From the NCBI GenBank assembly GCA_016705955.1, contig JADJKO010000004.1, positions 186,001-250,000 of the forward strand: DNA of 64,000 bases, read 5' to 3'. Positions 18,515-32,806 of this stretch are shown here, one piece after another. The notes beneath the pieces are model-generated. The model did no database searches, had not been told where the DNA came from, and saw only the letters and a list, made by a program, of their open reading frames with translations. This DNA comes from Flavobacteriales bacterium (GTDB lineage Bacteria > Bacteroidota > Bacteroidia > Flavobacteriales_F > PHOS-HE28). Made by a program: the position numbers and the translations under genes. Each line of letters starts with the position of its first letter. Position 1 is the stretch's first letter.

Positions 18515-19240
18515 ATGAGGAGATGGCTCTTGGGACTGATCCTGCTCGCTATCATCGGGGGAACCGGTGTTGCACTGATCTACTTCGGTTTCCTCCGCGC
18601 GAACTACCCATCATCCTCCACTTACCCTGTTAGGGGAATTGATGTTTCGCATCATCAAGGGACGATCGATTGGGAAACTTTGGCTTCCGAACGATTCTCC
18701 TTCGTTTTCATCAAAGCCACTGAAGGTGTTGACTATGTCGATCCTGAGTTCATTGGGAATTGGGCTGCTGCCAAACAGAACGGGAACGTCGTAGGTGCAT
18801 ACCACTTCTTCCTGACCTGCAGACCTGGACTGGAACAAGCCGAACACTTCATTCGAACCGCACCCCTCGAGGCTCCTTCATTGCCTCCTGTGATCGACCT
18901 TGAGTACGTTGGCTACTGTGATCGAACCCCGAAGAGGGAGGAGGTTATCCAAGAGATACAAGCCTGCGTCGACCGACTGAATGACCACTACGGAAGAGCG
19001 CCAATTCTCTACGTGACCCAGGACTTCTACTCCGAGTATATCATCAACAGGTTCAGTGAGTGTCCACTGTGGATCCGAGATATTGTGGGCAAACCACAGC
19101 TACCAGACGGTCGAGACTGGACATTCTGGCAATTCGCAAACCGTGGTCATGCCAAGGGAATAGACGGGTTTGTGGACCTGAACGTGTTCCATGGTGACAA
19201 CACAGCTTTCGGATCGCTCATCGATGGTTCGCGCGACTAA
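18515..19240 (+). CDS. Glycoside hydrolase family 25 lysozyme-like muramidase
   Basis: 241 aa. N-terminal membrane anchor or uncleaved signal (residues 4-25, WLLGLILLAIIGGTGVALIY), then a GH25 domain. GIDVSHHQGTIDW (Asp43) and VIDLEYVG (Asp128, Glu130) supply the acidic active-site residues of this family; FVFIKATEG and WTFWQFANRG are further signatures. It would cleave the beta-1,4 link between MurNAc and GlcNAc in peptidoglycan, from the periplasmic side of the membrane (inferred). Its ATG abuts the duplicated cbs end, and its 3' end overlaps the next gene by 17 bp. Confidence 0.92.
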   Translation: MRRWLLGLILLAIIGGTGVALIYFGFLRANYPSSSTYPVRGIDVSHHQGTIDWETLASERFSFVFIKATEGVDYVDPEFIGNWAAAKQNGNVVGAYHFFLTCRPGLEQAEHFIRTAPLEAPSLPPVIDLEYVGYCDRTPKREEVIQEIQACVDRLNDHYGRAPILYVTQDFYSEYIINRFSECPLWIRDIVGKPQLPDGRDWTFWQFANRGHAKGIDGFVDLNVFHGDNTAFGSLIDGSRD

Positions 19241-20009
19241 GACCTACTCCGACCAAATGCACCGCACCGTCCCGGTGCCATCGCACCCCCAGCGCATCAT
19301 CTCCCTCGTCCCATCCCAGACCGAACTGCTCTATGACCTCGGCCTTGGCGATCGCGTCGTTGGCATCACCAAGTTCTGCGTGCATCCGGAGACCTGGTTC
19401 AGCAGCAAGCATCGCGTGGGCGGCACCAAGAAGGTGGATATGGACAAGGTGCGTGCGCTGAAGCCGGACCTGATCATCGGCAACAAGGAGGAGAACGAAC
19501 GCAAGGACATCGAAGCGCTGGAAAAGGAGTTCCGGGTTTGGATGAGCGATGTGAGAACGCTGCGTGACGCTGCTGAGATGATCACGGCGATCGGCGCACT
19601 CACAGGGACGGATGCAATTGCGCTTGAGATCGTGACGGGCATCGCACAAGCGTTCGGCGAGTTGCGACCTACGGAGGACATCCGCACGGCCGCCTATTTC
19701 ATCTGGCGCGATCCATTCATGGTGGCCGGTCATGGCACCTTCGTGAATGACATGCTGAAGCGTTGCGGCTTCGTCAACGTCTTCGATGAGGACGATGCGC
19801 GCTACCCGCAGATCAACGCGCAGGACCTTGAGGAAGCCGGACCGGAGGTGATCCTGCTCTCCTCCGAACCATACCCTTTCAAGGAAAAGCACATTGCCGA
19901 GTTCAAGGAGATCTGCCCGGACGCGCGGATCGAACTCGTGGATGGCGAGCTCTTCAGTTGGTACGGTAGCCGCTTGCTGAAGGCCCCGGCCTACTTCGCT
20001 ACGTTGTGA
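19224..20009 (+). CDS. Periplasmic-binding-fold protein, BtuF/helical-backbone metal receptor family
   Basis: 261 aa from the ATG giving MVRATKTYSDQMHRTV; a second possible start is MHRTV, 33 bp later. The RIISLVPSQTELLYDLGLGD segment and the 'KKVDMDKVRALKPDLIIGNKE' region (shown here in part) are typical of the BtuF/FepB-type ABC substrate-binding fold for cobalamin or metal chelates. No signal peptide is present, as often seen for Bacteroidota members of this family, so a classic periplasmic role is uncertain. No transporter genes are adjacent. Translational coupling to the GH25 gene is likely from the 17-bp overlap. Confidence 0.82.
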   Translation: MVRATKTYSDQMHRTVPVPSHPQRIISLVPSQTELLYDLGLGDRVVGITKFCVHPETWFSSKHRVGGTKKVDMDKVRALKPDLIIGNKEENERKDIEALEKEFRVWMSDVRTLRDAAEMITAIGALTGTDAIALEIVTGIAQAFGELRPTEDIRTAAYFIWRDPFMVAGHGTFVNDMLKRCGFVNVFDEDDARYPQINAQDLEEAGPEVILLSSEPYPFKEKHIAEFKEICPDARIELVDGELFSWYGSRLLKAPAYFATL

Positions 20010-20034
20010 ACCCTTCTTGAGCGTCACGCACGAA

Positions 20035-20180
20035 GCGTCATTCCGGAACGTGGGCGCTGCGGAGCAGCAGGGCCCCGCGTATCCGGAATCTCACCAATGC
20101 TACTCCTGAACCCTAGTGAGACTCCGGGTCTCGCTCGCAGAGCCTCGCTCGCCCGGAGTGACGCGCGAACCGGATTCCGG
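20035..20180. repeat. REP-like inverted repeat region
   Basis: Contains GTCATTCCGGAAC ... GTATCCGGAATCTC (inverted ends around a GC-rich centre), then GAGACTCCGGGTCTCGCTCG and CCCGGAGTGACGC pieces. This resembles the intergenic palindromic families with 'GTCATTCCGG' ends seen at 22.9 kb and 34.0 kb in this window. No gene is seen here. Confidence 0.6.
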
Positions 20181-20259
20181 CGTGACGCGGTCAATGACCC
20201 TGATGAACGGCCCACCCGCCCGGATGGACGGCCCTACTTTTACCGTCCTCCGAACTCGC

Positions 20260-22489
20260 ATGCATCGCTTCCTCCTCCTCCTTTCACTTATCCTCGCCAT
20301 TCCTGGCGCGCAGGGGCAGCAGGTGGGCTTGGTGTTGAGCGGCGGGGGCGCCAGTGGCATGGCGCACATCGGTGTGATGAAGGCGCTGGAAGAGAACGGT
20401 GTGCCGATCGACTACATCGCCGGCAGCAGCATGGGCGCACTCATCGGCGCGATGTACGCCGTAGGTTACTCACCATGGCAGATCGATTCCTTGTTCCGGA
20501 CGGACCTGTACCGCGACATGGCGGAAGGAAGGATCGAACCGCGATACGAATACTACTTCAAGCAGGATCACGCGGACGCATCGCTGCTCAACCTGCACTT
20601 CGATCTGGACACCACCCTGCAGACCTCCCTGCCCACGAACCTCCGCAGTCCGGCACTTCTGGACTTCGAACAGATGCGCGGCTTCTCACCAGCATCCGCA
20701 GCGACGGGGTACGACATGGACAGCCTCTTCGTGCCCTTTCGCTGCGTGGCCTCGGATATCACCGCGCAAAGGGCAAAGGTGTTCCGCCGTGGTGATCTGG
20801 CGCAGGCTGTACGCGCAAGCATGAGCTATCCGTTCTACTTCAAACCGATCCGGGTGGACGGCCACTTGATGATGGATGGCGGCCTGTACAACAACTTCCC
20901 CAGCGATGTGATGTACGCCGACTTCTTCCCGGATGTGATCGTGGGGAGCAACGTGAGCGGCAGTTCACCGCCACCGAGCGAGGACGACCTCTTGAGCCAG
21001 CTGCGCGCCATGATGCAGGAGCCCACCAACTTCACCGTGATCTGCGAGAACGGCGTGATCATCGAGCCGCGCACGAGTGTTCCGCTTTTTGATTTCAGCG
21101 ATCCGGGCAAAGCCATCGCTGACGGGTACCGCGAAGCCATGAAGCGCATGCCCGAGATCCTGGCCCAGGTCCGCGATCGTGTTCCCCGTTCGGTGCTGGA
21201 CGAGCGACGTCGCGCGTTCCGGTCGCGGTTCCCGCCGATGATCTTCGGTCATGTGGAAGTGGAGGGTTTGGGACGTTCGAGTGCGAGGTACGTGGAAAAG
21301 ACCATTGCGCAAGCCGGTAACCCGCTCACTCCATCGCGGTTGAAGAGCGCCTATTTCCGTCTTCTGGCGGACCAGAACATCGCACACGTGTATCCGCGTG
21401 CGACCTATGTCAAGGAGCGCTGGAGGTATGTTCTCCTCACGTCCTATCAATACCGGCATGGTGGCCATGCGGTACAATCTTTTCGGCAGAGCCAGTTCGC
21501 ATGTGGAAGCCCTCTCCTACTTCGGCAAGTTCTACATCGCCGGGCAGGTGAAGCTGCGCATGGACCTTCCCACGAAGGCACCGCTCTACCTGGAGCCGGT
21601 CTTCAGCCTGCACCGTTGGGATCACTTCCGCGGCTTCAGCACCTTCTTCGATGAGGAGAAGCCCGCCTTCGTGGTGATCCGCGAAACGTGGGGCGGCCTG
21701 AACGCCGGTATGGGCATGGGGAACAAAGGATTGCTCCAATTCGACGCAAAGCTGGCCGAGACCAAGGACAGCTATTACCAGACCAGCGAGTTCTCCGGGC
21801 AGGACACCACCGACGTCACCTACTTCCGGCACCTGACGAGCGGGCTATCGCTGATGCGCAACTCGCTCAATCGCAAGCAGCATCCGAATGCAGGCGAGAA
21901 ACTCAGTGTGAGCGTGCGCTTCGTGGGTGGTGATGAGAAGACCATCGGTGGATCCACCAACAGCACGGTGGAAGGACCGTTCTTCAAGGACCGCCACGAG
22001 TGGTTCGTGGCGAAGGTGCAGTTGGATCAATACGCACTCCCCAAGGGGATCTTCAAGTTCGGCGTGCTGCTGGAAGGCGTGTACAGCACCATGCCGATGT
22101 TCGAGAACTACACAGCGAGCATCATCCGCGCACCGGCCTTCCAGCCCACGCCGGAGAGCCGGACCTACTTCATCGATCGCTTCCGTGCGCCGAAATACGT
22201 AGCCGGTGGGCTGCGCACGATCATCGCCGTGGCGCGCAACAAGTTCGACCTGCGGCTGGAGGCATACCTCTTCCAACCCTACGAGCCCATTGTGCGTGGC
22301 GATGACAACGAAGGCATCACGGCAGCGGCCTTCACCGAACGATATTACATCGGCGCGGGTTCGCTCATCTACCAAAGCCCTGTCGGGCCGGTGTGGTTCA
22401 ACCTGAGCTACTTCGATGGCCAGAACGAACCTTGGGCCTGGAGCCTGAACTTCGGGTACATCCTCTTCAACCAGAAGGCGCAGGAATGA
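20260..22489 (+). CDS. Patatin-like phospholipase with C-terminal outer-membrane barrel (PlpD-like), frame disrupted
   Basis: Signal peptide MHRFLLLLSLILAIPGAQGQ, then a patatin domain with oxyanion loop SGGGASGMAHIG, nucleophile elbow GSSMG (Ser57) and DGG (Asp206), giving the Ser-Asp dyad of patatin lipases. A POTRA-like part (HVEVEGLGRSSARYV, about residues 334-395) precedes a beta-barrel that starts at GGMFSSRPINTG and ends FGYILFNQKAQE. The first frame runs to 21654 but is meaningless after about 21415; the barrel is encoded one frame over, from about 21425 to 22489. Between YPRATYVKE and GGMF I expect roughly 20 more residues (a strand seen in family members), so a real deletion plus frame change is more likely than a one-base error. 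Predicted site: outer membrane. Confidence 0.85.
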
Positions 22490-22618
22490 GGGAGGGCACC
22501 CACCGCCACGACGCAACGAACGGCAACGGCCTCGCAACGCTGGTTGGTTCCAGCTTGCATTTGCCAGGGCGGTGACTTGGCGTCCGTTGCGCCTTAGCGG
22601 TAAAAGAACACTTGGCGC

Positions 22619-22858
22619 ATGATCACCCACGACCTCCTCGATACCTACGAGTCCGTGGAGGGCGCGTACGAGCGCTTGCCGTGGGGCAACCGCGTGGATG
22701 AGACGCTCTGGGAGACCGTGGACGGCCTTCTGTTGGACCTGCACCTCATTCGCCACGGCTACGCAACGGATGGCTACGAGAAGCACATCGAACGGAAGCT
22801 GAAGGAGGTGTGCGCGGATGAAGGGGTGATCGAGCGGGTGCGGGAGATGCGGATGTGA
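22619..22858 (+). CDS. Small conserved-looking hypothetical protein
   Basis: 79 aa, no signal peptide, charged and helical in character (MITHDLLDTYESVEGAYERL ... VIERVREMRM). I do not recognise a family. Codon use matches neighbours, and a strong stem-loop follows 68 bp downstream, which supports a real gene. It lies between the patatin gene and the convergent DUF3467 gene. Confidence 0.6.
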   Translation: MITHDLLDTYESVEGAYERLPWGNRVDETLWETVDGLLLDLHLIRHGYATDGYEKHIERKLKEVCADEGVIERVREMRM

Positions 22859-22894
22859 GGCTCTCTGCACAAACCGTTACAAGAACATTTCGAG

Positions 22895-22915
22895 ATTCCG
22901 GGTCAAGCCCGGAAT
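22895..22915. repeat. REP-like short palindrome ATTCCGGG-TCAAG-CCCGGAAT
   Basis: 8-bp perfect arms with a 5-nt centre, followed by GAC; the 'CCGGGTCAAGCCCGGAATGAC' type of intergenic repeat. A related but diverged copy is TCATCCCGGGTTTGACACGG at 34021-34040. Confidence 0.7.
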
Positions 22916-22925
22916 GACAAAGCCT

Positions 22926-22965
22926 CCAACAAGAACGCCAGCGCAAGCGCTGGCGTTCTTGTTGG
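22926..22965. terminator. Bidirectional terminator-like hairpin
   Basis: A 40-bp near-perfect palindrome: 19-bp arms (CCAACAAGAACGCCAGCGC and its complement) around AA. It sits between the convergent 79-aa gene and the DUF3467 gene, so it can serve both strands. Confidence 0.85.
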
Positions 22966-22978
22966 ATAGTGTTCTTGA

Positions 22979-23299
22979 TCAAGCCTGCGCCGTAGGCCCT
23001 CCGAAGCTCATCGGGATCTCCGGCATCTCTGATTCACGGATCTCGCCGTGCGCCTGCTCGAACTTCTGGATGTTATCGGCCAGCGCGCGGGTGAGGCGCT
23101 TGGCATGTTGCGGGGTGAGCAGGATGCGAGAGCGCACCTTGGCCTTGGGTACACCGGGCATCACGCGCACGAAGTCCAGCACGAACTCCGAGTTGCTGTG
23201 GGTGATGATCGCGAGGTTGCTGTACACGCCATCGGCCACTTCCTCGCTGATCTCGATGTTCAGCTGGTTGGGGCGGGGCTGGTCCTTCTGGTCGGCCAT
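22979..23299 (-). CDS. DUF3467 domain protein
   Basis: 106 aa. The core NQLNIEISEEVADGVYSNLA, then HSNSEFVLDFVRVMPG, and LLTPQHAKRLTRALADNI is the DUF3467 pattern. Function is not established. It lies 106 bp downstream of rpoC on the same strand, an arrangement common in Bacteroidota, so it may be expressed from the rpo operon, although an inverted repeat separates the two genes. Confidence 0.9.
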   Translation of the reverse strand: MADQKDQPRPNQLNIEISEEVADGVYSNLAIITHSNSEFVLDFVRVMPGVPKAKVRSRILLTPQHAKRLTRALADNIQKFEQAHGEIRESEMPEIPMSFGGPTAQA

Positions 23300-23321
23300 G
23301 GTTCAAGAAAAGTTGAAAGAG

Positions 23322-23380
23322 GAAAGCTGAAACTGGAAAGCCCTCGCGACGAGCGTTAGCGGATTCCTGTTTCAGCTTTC
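23322..23380 (-). terminator. Inverted repeat downstream of rpoC
   Basis: GAAAGCTGAAAC (23322-23333) and its exact complement GTTTCAGCTTTC (23369-23380) form a 12-bp stem around 35 nt. The flanks are rich in further AAGTTGAAAG/CTTTCAACTT pairings that lengthen it. It could terminate or process the rpoBC transcript before the DUF3467 gene. Confidence 0.6.
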
Positions 23381-23405
23381 AACTTTCAGATTTCAACTTT
23401 CAACC

Positions 23406-27698
<4,293 letters not shown>

Positions 27699-27747
27699 GT
27701 TCTCGCGTACTTGCTTCGTTCGACGTTCAATTGACCCGATCGCTGTC

Positions 27748-30700
27748 CTACTCGAGTGAAACGTTCAGTGCCAAGCCACGCAATTCGTGGAGCAACACGT
27801 TGAACGATTCAGGGATACCAGGCTGCGGCATCGGCTCGCCCTTCACGATGGCCTCGTAAGCCTTCGCGCGACCGATGACGTCATCGCTCTTCACGGTGAG
27901 GATCTCCTGCAGGATGTGGGCGGCACCAAAAGCCTCCAACGCCCACACTTCCATTTCACCGAAACGCTGACCACCGAACTGGGCCTTACCACCCAGCGGT
28001 TGCTGTGTGATCAAGCTGTATGGTCCGATGGAACGTGCGTGCATCTTGTCGTCCACCATGTGGGCGAGCTTGATCATGTAGATCACACCCACCGTGGCAG
28101 GCTGGTCGAAACGCATGCCCGTGCCTCCGTCGTAGAGGTAGGTCTTACCGTTGCGCGGTACACCGGCCTCATCCGTCTCGGCGTCGATCTGTTCGCCGGT
28201 CGCACCATCGAAGATCGGCGTCGCGTACTTGCGACCCAGACGCTTCCCGGCCCAACCCAGCACGGTCTCATAGATCTGGCCGAGGTTCATCCGACTTGGT
28301 ACACCGAGCGGGTTCAGCACGATGTCCACCGGGGTACCATCATCCATGTAGGGCATGTCGGCATCACGGACGATCTTGGCCACGATGCCCTTGTTGCCGT
28401 GGCGGCCGGCCATCTTGTCGCCCACGGTGAGCTTGCGCTTCGCCGCGACGTACACCTTGGCCAACTTCACGATACCAGCAGGCAATTCATCACCGATGCT
28501 CACTTGGAATTTCTTCCGTTTGTAGGCACCACTGATGTCGTTGTAGCGGATGTTGTAGTTGTGGATGAGCTGGCGCACCAGTTCGTTGGTCTTCTTCTCG
28601 GTGGTCCACTCCGTGGGATCCACCGTGATGAAATCAAGCTCAGGAGCACCTTGGCGCTGAACTTCACGCCCTTCTTGATCTGCTCTTCCTTGTACTTGTT
28701 GAAGACGCCGCCGGAGTTCTGGCCGCCAACGAGTTCCATCAACTTCTCGATGAGCAGGTTCTTCAGCGCACCGAGTTCCTTGTCCTGGTCCTTGTCGATG
28801 CGGTCCAGGATGTCCTTCTCGTTGCCCTTGGTCTTCTTGTCCTTCACCGCACGGGCGAAGAGCTTCTTGTCGATGACCACACCCTTGGTGCTGGGAGGAG
28901 CTTTCAAGGACGCGTCCTTCACATCACCGGCCTTGTCGCCGAAGATGGCGCGGAGCAGTTTCTCCTCCGGGCTCGGATCGGTCTCACCCTTCGGGGTGAT
29001 CTTGCCGATGAGGATGTCGCCTTCCTTGATCTCGGCACCGATGCGGATCAGGCCGTTCTCGTCAAGGTCCTTCGTCGCTTCCTCGGAAACGTTCGGGATG
29101 TCGGATGTGAGTTCCTCCAAGCCGCGCTTGGTGTCACGCACTTCCATGTTGTACTCATCGATGTGGATGGAAGTGAAGATGTCCTCGCTGGCCACGCGCT
29201 CGCTGATCACGATGGCATCCTCGAAGTTGTAGCCCTTCCAGGGCATGAAGGCCACTTGCAGGTTACGACCGATGGCCAACTCGCCGTCCTGGGTGCCATA
29301 GCCTTCGCACAACGTATGTCCCTTCGTCACCTTGTCGCCCTTGCGGACGGTGGGGCGCAGGTTCATGCAGGTGCTCTGGTTGGTCTTCAGGAACTTGGTG
29401 AGCTTGTATTCCTTCTCGTCGCCATCGAAGCTCACGGTGCGCTCCTCATCGCTCCGCTTGTAGTCGATCACGATGCGATCGCTATCCACGTACTTCACCA
29501 CGCCTTCACCTTCAGCGGTGAGCAACACGCGGCTGTCGCGGGCCACCAATTCCTCCAGACCCGTTCCCACGATCGGGGCTTCGGGGCGGAGCAATGGAAC
29601 GGCCTGACGCATCATGTTGGAGCCCATCAGCGCGCGGTTGGCGTCGTTGTGCTCCAGGAACGGGATCAGCGAAGCCGCGATCGAAGCGATCTGGTTCGGC
29701 GCCACGTCCATGAGGTGCAGCTCCTTGGGCTCCACTACCGGGAAGTCGCCCATAAGACGGGCCTTCACACGCGCGGTCTCGAACTCACCCTTGTCGTTGA
29801 TGATGGCATTGGCTTGTGCGATCATCAGGTTGTCCTCCTCCTCAGCGCTCAGGTAGGTCACATCGCCCTTCATATCCACCTTACCCTCCTTCACAGCACG
29901 GTATGGTGTCTCGATGAATCCGAGGCTGTTGATCTTGCTGTACACACAAAGCGAGCTGATCAGGCCGATGTTCGGTCCTTCAGGCGTCTCGATGGTGCAG
30001 AGGCGGCCGTAGTGCGTGTAGTGAACGTCACGCACTTCGAACCCGGCACGCTCACGGCTGAGACCACCAGGTCCGAGTGCCGACATCCGGCGCTTGTGGG
30101 TGATCTCGCTGAGCGGGTTCGTCTGGTCCATGAACTGGCTCAACTGGTTCGTTCCGAAGAACGAGTTGATCACCGAGCTCAGGGTCTTGGCATTGATCAG
30201 GTCGGTCGGGGTGAACACCTCGTTGTCACGGACGTTCATCCGCTCGCGGATGGTGCGGGCCATACGGGCCAGACCCACGCCGAACTGGCTGTGCAACTGC
30301 TCGCCCACGGTACGCACGCGACGGTTGCTCAAGTGGTCGATGTCATCCACATCGGCCTTCGAGTTCACCAGCTCGATCAGGTACTTGATGATGAAGATGA
30401 TGTCCTCCTTGGTCAACACGCGAACGCTGAGTTCGCTCTGCAGACCGAGTTTCTTGTTGATGCGGTAGCGGCCCACCTCACCGAGGTCGTAACGCTGCTC
30501 GCTGAAGAAGAGCTTGTCGATGACACCGCGAGCCGTTTCCAGATCGGGTGGTTCGGCGTTCCGCAATTGACGGTAGATCACTTCCACCGCCTCCTTCTCG
30601 GAGTTGGACGTGTCTTTCTGAAGTGTGTTGTAGATCAGCGCGTAGTCGGCGGCGTTGAGGCCGGCCTTGTGCAGGATCACGGTCTTGGCACCGCTCTCCA

Positions 30701-31568
30701 CGATCTGGTCCACGTGCGACTCCTCGATGATCGTCTCACGATCGATCATCACCTCGTTCCGCTCGATGCTCACCACCTCGCCGGTGTCCTCATCCACGAA
30801 ATCCTCCACCCAGCTCTTCAGCACACGGGCAGCGAGCTTGCGGCCCACGGCTTCCTTCATATTGGCCTTGGTCACCTTGATCTCGTCAGCAAGATCGAAG
30901 ATGTTCAGGATGTCCTTGTCGCTCTCGTAACCGATCGCACGCAGGAGCGTGGTCACCGGCAACTTCTTTTTCCGGTCGATGTAGGCGTACATCACTCCGT
31001 TGATATCCGTGGCGAATTCGATCCACGAACCCTTGAACGGAATGACACGGGCACTGTACAACTTGGTGCCGTTGGCGTGGCGGCTCTGGCCGAAGAACAC
31101 GCCTGGCGAACGGTGCAATTGGGACACGACCACGCGCTCGGCGCCGTTCACCACGAACGAGCCCTTGGGGGTCATGTAGGGGATCTGGCCGAGGTACACG
31201 TCCTGCACGATGGTCTCGAAGTCCTCGTGCTCGGGGTCGGTGCAATACAGTTTCAACTTGGCCTTCAGCGGAACGCTGTAGGTCAGGCCCCGCTCGATGC
31301 ATTCATCGATGCTGTAGCGCGGTGGGTCGATGAAGTAATCCAGGAACTCCAACACGAACTGGTTGCGCGTGTCGGTGATCGGGAAGTTCTCATTGAACAC
31401 CTTGAAGAGTCCTTCAGTGACACGGGCCTCAGGGAGGGTGTCGATCTGGAAGAACTCCTCGAAGCTCTTGAGTTGGATGTCGAGGAAGTCAGGGTAATCG
31501 GTTCCGATCTTGGAGGATCCGAAATCGATGCGCTTGCTTTTCTTGGAAGTGGTCTTCGCCTGGGCCAT
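27748..31568 (-). CDS. rpoB: DNA-directed RNA polymerase subunit beta (apparent frameshift near 28642)
   Basis: The N-terminal 970 or so residues are encoded from 31568 (MAQAKTTSKKSKRIDFGSSK); the remainder (VDPTEWTTEKKTNELV ... LHELRGLALNVSLE) lies one frame over from about 28641 down to 27748. Reading CTC CTG AGC as CTC CTG GAG, by adding one G at 28641-28643, restores KVLLELDFITVDPTEWT and one protein of 1273 aa, normal for Bacteroidota. The gene is essential and appears once here, so a sequence error is the simplest explanation. Recognisable regions: the rifampicin-pocket segment FFGTNQLSQFMDQTNPLSEI and the C-terminal GGQRFGEMEVWALEAFGA. Confidence 0.96.
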
Positions 31569-31695
31569 GGGTGCGGGTTGGGAACGGACGGCGCAATTCG
31601 TTGGATCCGGGTCTTGGGTGGCACTCGCGCGGTGGATCTAACGCGGAGGCTTCGGCGCATGCGCCGTAACAGGTAGCGCTTAAAGCAGCGCAGCC

Positions 31696-31720
31696 GGATA
31701 GGTCCCGACGGGACCTATCC
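31696..31720 (-). repeat. Stem-loop between rplL and rpoB
   Basis: Perfect 11-bp arms GGATAGGTCCC/GGGACCTATCC around GAC, extended by outer GCAGC/GCTGC pairing. It lies 29 bp after the rplL stop. In many bacteria the rplL-rpoB gap carries an attenuator or RNA-processing hairpin; that role here is inferred. No T tract. Confidence 0.75.
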
Positions 31721-31749
31721 GTACTGCTGCGACTGGCGCTACGCGGGTC

Positions 31750-32127
31750 CTACTTGACCTCAACTTCTGCGCCTGCTTCGGTCAGTTGCGTCTTCAGGCT
31801 CTCGGCGTCCGCCTTGGACACCCCTTCCTTCAACGGCTTCGGTGCGCCGTCAACGAGGTCCTTCGCCTCTTTCAGTCCCAGACCGGTGAGTTCCTTCACA
31901 AGCTTCACCACAGCGAGCTTGTTCTGGCCACCAGCCTTCAGGATCACGTCGAAGCTGGTCTTCTCTTCAGCGACTGCGGCACCACCAGCGGCCGGTCCTG
32001 AGACCATTGCTACTGCGGCTGCTGCCGGTTCGATCTTGTATTCGTCCTTCAGGTACGTGGCGAGTTCGCTTACCTCCTTTACAGTGAGGCCAACGAGTTG
32101 ATCGCCGAGTGATTTGATATCTGCCAT
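31750..32127 (-). CDS. rplL: 50S ribosomal protein L7/L12
   Basis: 125 aa, standard length. The N-terminal dimerisation part (LGDQLVGLTVKEVSELATYL), an Ala-rich hinge and the C-terminal factor-binding domain (KTSFDVILKAGGQNKLAVVK, LTGLGLKEAKDLVDGAPK) are present. Several copies sit on L10 in the ribosomal stalk and recruit translation GTPases. Position between rplJ and rpoB as in most bacteria. Confidence 0.98.
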   Translation of the reverse strand: MADIKSLGDQLVGLTVKEVSELATYLKDEYKIEPAAAAVAMVSGPAAGGAAVAEEKTSFDVILKAGGQNKLAVVKLVKELTGLGLKEAKDLVDGAPKPLKEGVSKADAESLKTQLTEAGAEVEVK

Positions 32128-32181
32128 CTTTATTGGGTTGTTAGGTTGATAGGGAAGCTATCGTGCGTAACGCGTTTGTTG

Positions 32182-32201
32182 GGGCGGCGAATTCGCCGCC
32201 C
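32182..32201. repeat. 20-bp perfect palindrome after rplJ stop
   Basis: GGGCGGCGAATTCGCCGCCC, lying 12 bp after the rplJ stop codon in the rplJ-rplL gap. It is one of three similar 20-bp palindromes in this operon. Confidence 0.85.
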
Positions 32202-32213
32202 GTACTGTATCTC

Positions 32214-32768
32214 TTATGCTTGGGCCCTCTCTTCGAGTGCCTTTACCAATCCGGCGATCTTCTGTCCACCGCTGGCTTGCAAACCACCGATCACATTCTT
32301 GAGCGGGCTTTGCAGCAATGCGATGATGTCGCCGATGAGTTCCTCCTTGCCTTTGAGGTTGCTGAGCATCGCGATCTGTTCGTCGCCGATGAACACGGCC
32401 TCATCGATCCAAGCGCTCTTCAGTTGCGGCTTTGGCACAACGCCCTTCGCTGCCGGGTTCTTCCTGCGGAATTCCTGGATCAGTTTCGCAGGGGCATTGC
32501 CCTTTTCAGCGAACATGATCGCGGTGTTACCGGCGAGGGTCGGGAACAGTGCGCTGTAGTCCTTGTCCTCGATGCCCTCCATCGCCTTCTGGAGCAGGGT
32601 GTTCTTCACCACGCGCATCCGGATGCCGCTGCCGTTGCAGGCGCGACGCAGTTTGCTGGTGGTCTCCGCGCTCATCGCGCTGGTGTCAGCGAGGTAGATC
32701 ACGTTGGTGGTCTTGATCTCGCTGATCAACTCAGCGATCATCTCGTCTTTCTGTGTGCGTGTTGCCAT
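32214..32768 (-). CDS. rplJ: 50S ribosomal protein L10
   Basis: 184 aa. The N-terminal rRNA-binding domain (MATRTQKDEMIAELISEIKT, the ADTSAMSAETTSKLRR helix and MRVVKNTLLQKAM) and the C-terminal helix that binds L7/L12 dimers are present. It forms the stalk base. In many bacteria L10 (with L12) represses its own operon by binding the leader; here only 38 bp separate it from rplA, and a perfect palindrome (32776-32795) fills most of that gap. Confidence 0.97.
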   Translation of the reverse strand: MATRTQKDEMIAELISEIKTTNVIYLADTSAMSAETTSKLRRACNGSGIRMRVVKNTLLQKAMEGIEDKDYSALFPTLAGNTAIMFAEKGNAPAKLIQEFRRKNPAAKGVVPKPQLKSAWIDEAVFIGDEQIAMLSNLKGKEELIGDIIALLQSPLKNVIGGLQASGGQKIAGLVKALEERAQA

Positions 32769-32775
32769 GTTGTTG

Positions 32776-32795
32776 GGGCACGAGATCTCGTGCCC
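32776..32795. repeat. 20-bp perfect palindrome after rplA stop
   Basis: GGGCACGAGATCTCGTGCCC. It lies 11 bp after the rplA stop codon and 7 bp before the rplJ start, so the hairpin would sit right next to the rplJ initiation region. Confidence 0.85.
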
Positions 32796-32806
32796 TAGCT
32801 TTTTGT

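Noticed and set aside
28636..28650. rpoB break as programmed ribosomal frameshift
   Set aside because: No slippery heptamer or stimulatory stem seen, and the same type of single-base break recurs in several unrelated genes.
29163..31676. 837-codon plus-strand frame opposite rpoB
   Set aside because: rpoB occupies the region with clear homology; the opposite reading (LVDEVIQEL..., His/Leu/Val-rich) is a shadow. The same holds for the long plus-strand frames opposite rpoC (23520-25403, 25605-26678) and the acyl-CoA dehydrogenase gene (60824-62368).
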